From NCBI GenBank assembly GCA_020848315.1, contig JADLAH010000111.1, forward strand, positions 1 to 11,131: DNA of 11,131 nucleotides, written 5' to 3'. Below, in pieces: positions 6,317 to 11,131 of this stretch; the stretch's first letter is position 1; each line of letters begins with the position of its first letter. Origin of the DNA: Chitinophagales bacterium (GTDB lineage Bacteria > Bacteroidota > Bacteroidia > Chitinophagales > JADIYW01). The translations under genes were made by a program, and so were the position numbers. Below the pieces are notes generated by a model. It saw only the letters and a list, made by a program, of their open reading frames with translations. It was not told where the DNA came from and searched no databases.

Positions 6317-7462
6317 TTATTCTTCGGATTTATTCTTGAGTTTCATCAGTAATGTATAAGCATTATGTGTGACTACGGTAGCGTCTTTCAGACTGTCTCC
6401 ATTCAGAATTTCTGTAATGCCATTGTCTGAGATGCCGGTTTGTACTTCCGTCATTACATATTGTCCGTCTTTCTGCTGAATGAAGATAAACTGTTTGTTT
6501 TCAAGACGCACAATCGCATCATCAGGCAGTGTGTAGGCATTGCTGTGTGTAGTTTCAATGTCGGCATTCATATACATGCCCGGCATCAATACCGGATCGT
6601 ATTTATCGAAGTGGCAATGGATTTCTGCATCGCGGTTGTCGCCCAGATTTCTGGCGGTGAGAATAATACGCGAAGCGTATTTCTTTTCCGGATGATTGTT
6701 GGTGTAGGCCATTACTTTTTGTCCGATTTTCACGCGGTCGATGTCTTTTTCAAATACGGTAAGGGAAAGATGAATGTCAGATGGGTCTATCAGTTCGAAT
6801 AATACATCTCCGGGCGCTGCGTATTTGCCGATATTGGCGTGCACAGCAGATACATAACCATTGATAGGCGCTTTGACAGAGATGCTTTTGGAGATAGTGC
6901 CAATTGTTACCTGAGCCGGATTGATGCCAATCAGCAGCAGTTTTTCAGAAAGTGCTTTCAGCTGAATCTGTAGCGCAGTATATTCTGCTTCTGTTTGCTG
7001 GAAGATTTTATCGCTGCTGACTTTATTCTGGTTCAGTTCTTTTTGTCGCTGATATTCCAGTTCCGTTACTTTCAGTTTTGCCTTTGTTGTCAGGTAGTTT
7101 TCCTGCAATTCGATGTATTGCGGATCTTCCATGGTGGCAATAACCTGTCCTTTGCTGACATGCATGCCTGTCAGCAGTTGCGTGTTTTTCAGATAGCCGC
7201 CCAGTGGTACGCTGATGGATACCGTGTTCTGTGGCGGTACATCAATTTTTCCGTTAACGGTCAGCATGCCGGAGATATCCTGCTGCTGCATACTACCAAC
7301 GGTAATGTCTGCATATTTGATTTGTTCAGCGGTCAGCTGAACGATATTTTCAGCAGTTGCTGCGGGTGTATCTTCCGCTGTGTTTTTTTTATTCTTACAT
7401 CCTGCAATAGTAATAAATACGATGGAGGAGAGGATGATAGCTGTTTTATGTGAAGTCTTCAT
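6317..7462 (-). CDS. Efflux RND transporter periplasmic adaptor lipoprotein, CzcB/CusB type
   Basis: This 381-residue membrane-fusion protein links the inner-membrane RND pump to the outer-membrane factor. The N-terminus is a lipoprotein signal: basic MKTSHK, a hydrophobic stretch, and the lipobox I19-A-G-C22. The following residues KNKKN lack the acidic run of the Bacteroidota surface-export signal, so it should face the periplasm. The split lipoyl (barrel-sandwich) domain is seen at about 78-113 (VPLGGYLKNTQLLTGMHVSKGQ, in two parts) and 195-225 (APINGYVSAV at 198-207, then GKYAAPGDVLFELIDP). Between them a charged helical hairpin (about 115-180) is the part that touches the outer-membrane channel. 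A beta-barrel domain (about 226-300) and a membrane-proximal domain complete it. No His- or Met-rich metal-binding tail is visible. It starts 10 bases after the pump gene stop without a clear Shine-Dalgarno sequence, so the two genes are one operon, ended by the hairpin downstream. Confidence 0.92.
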   Translation of the reverse strand: MKTSHKTAIILSSIVFITIAGCKNKKNTAEDTPAATAENIVQLTAEQIKYADITVGSMQQQDISGMLTVNGKIDVPPQNTVSISVPLGGYLKNTQLLTGMHVSKGQVIATMEDPQYIELQENYLTTKAKLKVTELEYQRQKELNQNKVSSDKIFQQTEAEYTALQIQLKALSEKLLLIGINPAQVTIGTISKSISVKAPINGYVSAVHANIGKYAAPGDVLFELIDPSDIHLSLTVFEKDIDRVKIGQKVMAYTNNHPEKKYASRIILTARNLGDNRDAEIHCHFDKYDPVLMPGMYMNADIETTHSNAYTLPDDAIVRLENKQFIFIQQKDGQYVMTEVQTGISDNGITEILNGDSLKDATVVTHNAYTLLMKLKNKSEE

Positions 7463-7472
7463 GAGCTGTATT

Positions 7473-10400
7473 TTAATAGTCGGAATTGGTTAAGTAATGC
7501 AATTGAATAACGCTTTCGTTGAGTTGATGCACCGCCTGCAAATAGTTGCTTTGCAGTGCGATTATCTGGTTGGTCAGCATCATCCACTCGAGATAGTTTA
7601 TTTCGCCGCTGCTGAATTGAAGATCAGCGCCTTTGGTGATGCTATCGGAGTTTTTCAGCGCGGTATTTTCGTAATAAAGTACAGTTTCCAGTTGCATGAT
7701 ATAGTTGGCATATTCCTTTTCAAACAAGGATTGAAGCGTCTGTTTGTTTTGCTGCACCTGGTTTTCTGCCAGTCGGACCTGCGCATCTGCTGCGCGGATG
7801 GCGGCTTTCTGTGCACCGGCATTCAATGGAATGCCTATGCCGACCTGCGCCGACTGGAATCGTTTGCCGGCGTTGTAAAATACATTATCCGCGCCGTTTC
7901 CGCGTATACTCATGTTGTTGTAACCTACTGTGAAATCCGGCAGCCTTTTGCTTTTTTCCAGCTTGATGCTGGCTTTTGAAATCTCCATTTCCTGCGTCAG
8001 CGGCAATATCTCCGGATGTTGTTCAAATGACACGGATGCCGGTGGCGTGTAAGTCAGGTAGTTGCCTTCAGATACCGGCAATAAGGTTTCATCGGTGTTT
8101 AACAGATAACTGAATTGTATGCGCACTGTTGTCAGGTCGTTTCTGATTTGTTTGAGTTGCAACTGTATTTGTCCGTATTGCTGTTCTGCAGTCAGTTTTT
8201 CCATCAGATTGCTTTCGCCATTGTTGAAACGAAGCACACTCTTTTCCAGAAAAATTTTATACAGACTATCGTGTCGTCGCAGCAAGTCTTCTTTTTTCAG
8301 CAGATAGAGATACGTATAAAATACTTCCGCTACATTTTTCCGCAATTGCGCAATATCCGAATTGGTCATTAATTCACTTTGTTTCCAGGTCTCTTTCAGT
8401 ACGGATTTTTGTCGCGTGTATACGGTCGGGAAGCTGAAGCTTTGACTGATACTGAATTTGGCGTCAAAATAAATGCTGTTTACCTGACCGAGTTCGGAAC
8501 TGATGCTAACCGGCGGCAGGTTGTTGGCCGTTTGAATGAGCTCTTTCTGGTAAGCTGCTTTCAGTTGTCCGCTTCTGATGGCCAGATTATTGGCCACTGC
8601 ACTGTCCATGGCTGCTTTCAGTGTAATGTTGTTTTGTGCAGATGCCGTTCCGTACGACAAACTCAATAATACAAATAAGATTGTGGCGGTTGTAACGGCA
8701 GGCTGTTTTTTAGGATTTCCTTTTTCAAACAGGATATATAAAATCGGCAAAACAAACAGCGTCAGTAATGTCGCAATCATGAGTCCGCCGATAACAACGG
8801 TAGCCAGCGGACGCTGCACTTCCGCGCCTGCGCCATTGCTGATAGCCATCGGTAGAAATCCGAGAGATGCCACAAATGCGGTCATAAGTACAGGTCTTAA
8901 TCGCACTTTGGTTCCCATAATCACAATCCGGTGTAAATCATTCAATCCTTCTTTTTTCAATCTGTTGAATTCTGTAATCAGTACGATGCCGTTCAGCACT
9001 GCAACGCCAAATAGCGCGATAAAACCAATGCCTGCGCTGATACTGAATGGCATTCCACGCAGTGCCAGCGCGAAAATGCCGCCGATAGCCGAAAGAGGAA
9101 TCGCGGAGTAAATCAACAAGCCGTGTTTTAATGAATTGAAAGCAAAATACAGTAGCAGGTATATCAGTGCCAGTGAGACGGGAACGGCAATGCTGAGGCG
9201 GTCTTTTGCCGCATTCAGATTCTCAAAAGCGCCACCGTACGTAATGTAATATCCGGCAGGTAAACGCATGTTTTTGCTTGTTTTTTCCTGCAATTCCTGT
9301 ACGATACTTTGCACGTCCCGGCCGCGGACATTGAATCCGACCACAATACGTCGTTTCGCGTCTTCTCTTTGTATCTGATTCGGACCTTCCTGTATCTCCA
9401 CTTTGGCGAGTTGATACAGCGGTATCTGTGCACCTCGTGGCGTTGGTATCAGCAATTGCTGAACATCTTGCAATTGCTGACGTTGTTCGCCCGCAAGTCT
9501 CACGACCAGATCGAAGCGACGCTCGCCTTCGTACAACATTCCGGTGCTTTGACCCGCGAATGCGGTATTCACAATCCGGTTGATGGAACTGACATCGAGT
9601 CCGTACTGCGCGATGGCGGCTCTGTTGTATGTTATGACAATCTGCGGCATACCGGAAATGGCTTCCACATACAGGTGTGTCGCGCCGTCTACCGTATTGA
9701 CAAGTTTTCCAAGTTGCTGCGCGTAATGCGCCAGTGTATCGAGGTTCTCTCCGAATATTTTACACACCACATCCTGTCGTGCACCGGTCATCAGCTCATT
9801 AAACCGCATCTGTACCGGATACTGAAATCCGTAGGTGACACCCGGAATGACTTCGAGCGCTTTGCCCATTTTTACGGCCAGTTCGTCGAATGTGCGCGCG
9901 GAAGTCCATTCTTCCTTATCTTTCAGAATGACCATCATATCCGCGGCTTCTATCGGCATCGGATCGGTAGGCACTTCGCCGCTTCCGATTTTCGCCACAA
10001 TCTTTTCTACCTCCGGAAATTTCTCTAATAGAATTTTTTCACTCTTCATGGTGGCATCAATAGATACATTTAAGTTGCTGCCCGTGAGCACTCTGGTATC
10101 TACCGCAAAATCACCTTCCTCGAGTGCGGGAATAAATTCGCCGCCCATGCGGGATAATATAAATAAAGCGAGCGTGAATAAGAGAATAGTAACGGTGATG
10201 ATGGACTTCGGAATGGAAAGCGCTTTTTGCAATAGTTGCTGATAGCGTATTTCAATTTTTTCCATCCATCTGTCGGAGAAATTCTTGCTGTGTTTGATTT
10301 TTTTATCGAGAAATAAGGCGCTCATCATCGGAATATAAGTGAGCGACAGCACGAAGGCGCCGAGTAATGCGAACGCCACGGTTTGCGCCATCGGTTTGAA

Positions 10401-11131
10401 CATCTTGCCTTCAATGCCCTGTAGCGTGAAAATAGGCAGATATACAATCAGGATGATGAGCTGCCCGAATACCGCACTGTTCATCATCTTTCCGGATGCC
10501 TGCTGCACTTCGTCATCCATTTCCCGCTGACTGAGCCGAGCGATGTGACTGAATTTCTTGCTGTGCGACAACTGATGCATGACCGCTTCCACGATAATGA
10601 CGGCGCCGTCGACAATCAGGCCGAAATCGAGTGCGCCCAGGCTCATCAGGTTGCCGCTTACGCCGAACTGATTCATCAGTATTACGGCGAATAACATGGA
10701 TAAAGGAATAACCGAAGCGACCAGCAATCCCGCTCTGACATTACCCAGAAATAGCACCAGTACAAACACCACGATGAGTGCGCCTTCGAGCAGGTTTTTT
10801 TCTACTGTTCCGATGGCATGGTTTACCATCTTTGTGCGATCCAGAAACGCTTCTATCTCTACGCCTTCCGGCAGTGTTTTCTGTATTTCTTCAATCCTGG
10901 CTTTTACATTTTTGATGACTTCATTGCTGTTGGCACCTTTCAGCATCATCACCACTGCGCCAGCCACTTCATATTGCCCGTTGTAGGTCATCGCGCCATA
11001 TCTTGTCGCATTGCCGGTGCTGATATTGGCCACCTGATGCAACATCAGCGGTGTGCCGTCCGGCAATGTTTTTACGGCAATCTGTTGTATGTCTTCCAGA
11101 CTGCCGATGAGTCCTTCGCTGCGGATAAATA
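7473..11131 (-). CDS. CzcA/CusA-family heavy-metal RND pump fused to a TolC/CzcC-like outer-membrane factor, partial at N-terminus
   Basis: The frame is open to the right edge (the first residues seen are FIRSEGLIGSLEDIQQ), so the true start lies outside and roughly 200-240 residues are missing; at least 1218 residues are visible. The first part is an HME-type RND pump that expels metal ions using the proton gradient. Visible are helices TM2-TM4 with the proton-relay signature DFGLIVDGAVIIVE (10628-10587), spacing identical to D402, D408 and E415 of CzcA; TM5-TM7; GGEFIPALEEGDF after TM7; the second porter loop with NELMTGARQDVVCKIFGENL; and TM8-TM12. The DFG...DGA...VE form is that of divalent-cation pumps, unlike the A-G-x-x-VDAA form of CusA. 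After TM12 the chain continues without a stop through a signal-peptide-like segment into a 387-residue outer-membrane factor domain rich in coiled coil. Fused pumps of about 1450 residues are known in Bacteroidota. The adaptor gene follows after 10 bases. TTG at 11066 could be misread as a start but is internal. Confidence 0.93.
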   Translation of the reverse strand, partial: FIRSEGLIGSLEDIQQIAVKTLPDGTPLMLHQVANISTGNATRYGAMTYNGQYEVAGAVVMMLKGANSNEVIKNVKARIEEIQKTLPEGVEIEAFLDRTKMVNHAIGTVEKNLLEGALIVVFVLVLFLGNVRAGLLVASVIPLSMLFAVILMNQFGVSGNLMSLGALDFGLIVDGAVIIVEAVMHQLSHSKKFSHIARLSQREMDDEVQQASGKMMNSAVFGQLIILIVYLPIFTLQGIEGKMFKPMAQTVAFALLGAFVLSLTYIPMMSALFLDKKIKHSKNFSDRWMEKIEIRYQQLLQKALSIPKSIITVTILLFTLALFILSRMGGEFIPALEEGDFAVDTRVLTGSNLNVSIDATMKSEKILLEKFPEVEKIVAKIGSGEVPTDPMPIEAADMMVILKDKEEWTSARTFDELAVKMGKALEVIPGVTYGFQYPVQMRFNELMTGARQDVVCKIFGENLDTLAHYAQQLGKLVNTVDGATHLYVEAISGMPQIVITYNRAAIAQYGLDVSSINRIVNTAFAGQSTGMLYEGERRFDLVVRLAGEQRQQLQDVQQLLIPTPRGAQIPLYQLAKVEIQEGPNQIQREDAKRRIVVGFNVRGRDVQSIVQELQEKTSKNMRLPAGYYITYGGAFENLNAAKDRLSIAVPVSLALIYLLLYFAFNSLKHGLLIYSAIPLSAIGGIFALALRGMPFSISAGIGFIALFGVAVLNGIVLITEFNRLKKEGLNDLHRIVIMGTKVRLRPVLMTAFVASLGFLPMAISNGAGAEVQRPLATVVIGGLMIATLLTLFVLPILYILFEKGNPKKQPAVTTATILFVLLSLSYGTASAQNNITLKAAMDSAVANNLAIRSGQLKAAYQKELIQTANNLPPVSISSELGQVNSIYFDAKFSISQSFSFPTVYTRQKSVLKETWKQSELMTNSDIAQLRKNVAEVFYTYLYLLKKEDLLRRHDSLYKIFLEKSVLRFNNGESNLMEKLTAEQQYGQIQLQLKQIRNDLTTVRIQFSYLLNTDETLLPVSEGNYLTYTPPASVSFEQHPEILPLTQEMEISKASIKLEKSKRLPDFTVGYNNMSIRGNGADNVFYNAGKRFQSAQVGIGIPLNAGAQKAAIRAADAQVRLAENQVQQNKQTLQSLFEKEYANYIMQLETVLYYENTALKNSDSITKGADLQFSSGEINYLEWMMLTNQIIALQSNYLQAVHQLNESVIQLHYLTNSDY
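8637..8729 (-). other. Fusion junction: internal signal-peptide-like segment between pump and channel domains
   Basis: After TM12 of the pump the protein reads FEKGNPKKQP (basic, expected in the cytosol), then a hydrophobic core TILFVLLSLSYG, then TASA|Q. This has the n-, h- and c-regions and the A-x-A site of a cleavable signal peptide. It is followed directly by NNITLKAAMDSAVANN, which is how a mature CzcC-like outer-membrane factor begins. In topology it works as a thirteenth helix that brings the C-terminal domain into the periplasm. Cleavage between 8637 and 8636 would release a 387-residue channel subunit, close to the size of free CzcC/TolC-like proteins. Whether cleavage happens cannot be seen from sequence. 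Confidence 0.65.

Noticed and set aside
6497..7453. Plus-strand frames opposite the adaptor gene (120 and 152 codons)
   Set aside because: They are antisense shadows of the adaptor, rich in Phe/Cys, without signal peptides or promoter context that would support them.
8630..8730. Possibility that the pump and channel are two genes wrongly joined by a sequencing error
   Set aside because: The frame is continuous with no stop, no overlap and no start codon between the last pump helix and the signal-like segment, and fused versions of this protein are known in Bacteroidota.
9309..10028. A 239-codon open frame on the plus strand opposite the RND pump
   Set aside because: It lies wholly antisense to well-conserved pump sequence, has no recognisable domain, and its composition (many His, Arg, Cys) is typical of a shadow frame.
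11064..11066. TTG as the start of the RND pump
   Set aside because: The frame continues upstream to the edge with clear pump sequence (FIRSEGLIGSLEDIQQIA), so this codon is internal and the gene is cut by the window.
1..11131. CRISPR arrays, tRNA/rRNA genes, insertion sequences, phage or defence genes
   Set aside because: I saw no regularly spaced repeats, no terminal inverted repeats with a transposase, no tRNA-like cloverleaf in the gaps, and almost all of the window is accounted for by seven genes.

Overview
The window looks like chromosomal DNA from a Bacteroidota bacterium, most likely of the Chitinophagales/Sphingobacteriia type. The reasons are a heavy-metal RND pump fused in one reading frame to its outer-membrane factor, a very large outer-membrane protein of a type seen in Bacteroidota, TAnnTTTG-like promoter boxes, and start codons without clear Shine-Dalgarno sequences. 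Assignment to phylum is fairly firm; assignment below phylum is a guess.

Left part (1-2700), housekeeping genes. A minus-strand pair is formed by ribD (riboflavin synthesis) and a partial EamA-type membrane transporter whose start overlaps the ribD stop. Divergent from ribD, across a 47-bp gap that carries candidate promoters for both directions, is prmC, the methyltransferase that modifies release factors. It appears to start with TTG on a very short leader. A YdjA-like nitroreductase converges on prmC with only 10 bp between the stop codons.

Middle (2765-6253). A single 1162-residue plus-strand gene encodes an exported protein that is probably an outer-membrane beta-barrel. It has a signal peptide, a beta-rich N-terminal domain, strongly patterned conserved blocks, a calcium-loop-like motif and a C-terminal phenylalanine. 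I recognise the type but know no function for it; it is the least understood gene here.

Right part (6258-11131), a metal efflux operon on the minus strand, ending in a hairpin plus T-tract. The first visible gene runs off the right edge and encodes a CzcA/CusA-type RND pump whose C-terminus continues, through an internal signal-peptide-like segment with an ASA|Q site, into a complete TolC/CzcC-like outer-membrane factor. Ten bases later comes the periplasmic adaptor lipoprotein. Together the two genes encode all three parts of a tripartite efflux system. The TM4 signature points to divalent cations (Co/Zn/Cd/Ni class) rather than Cu/Ag.

I saw no RNA genes, insertion sequences, CRISPR arrays or phage genes. 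The window is gene-dense; the longest non-coding gap is 77 bp. I found no clearly new multi-gene system. The two items most worth following up are the pump-channel fusion with its internal export signal and the large uncharacterised outer-membrane protein.
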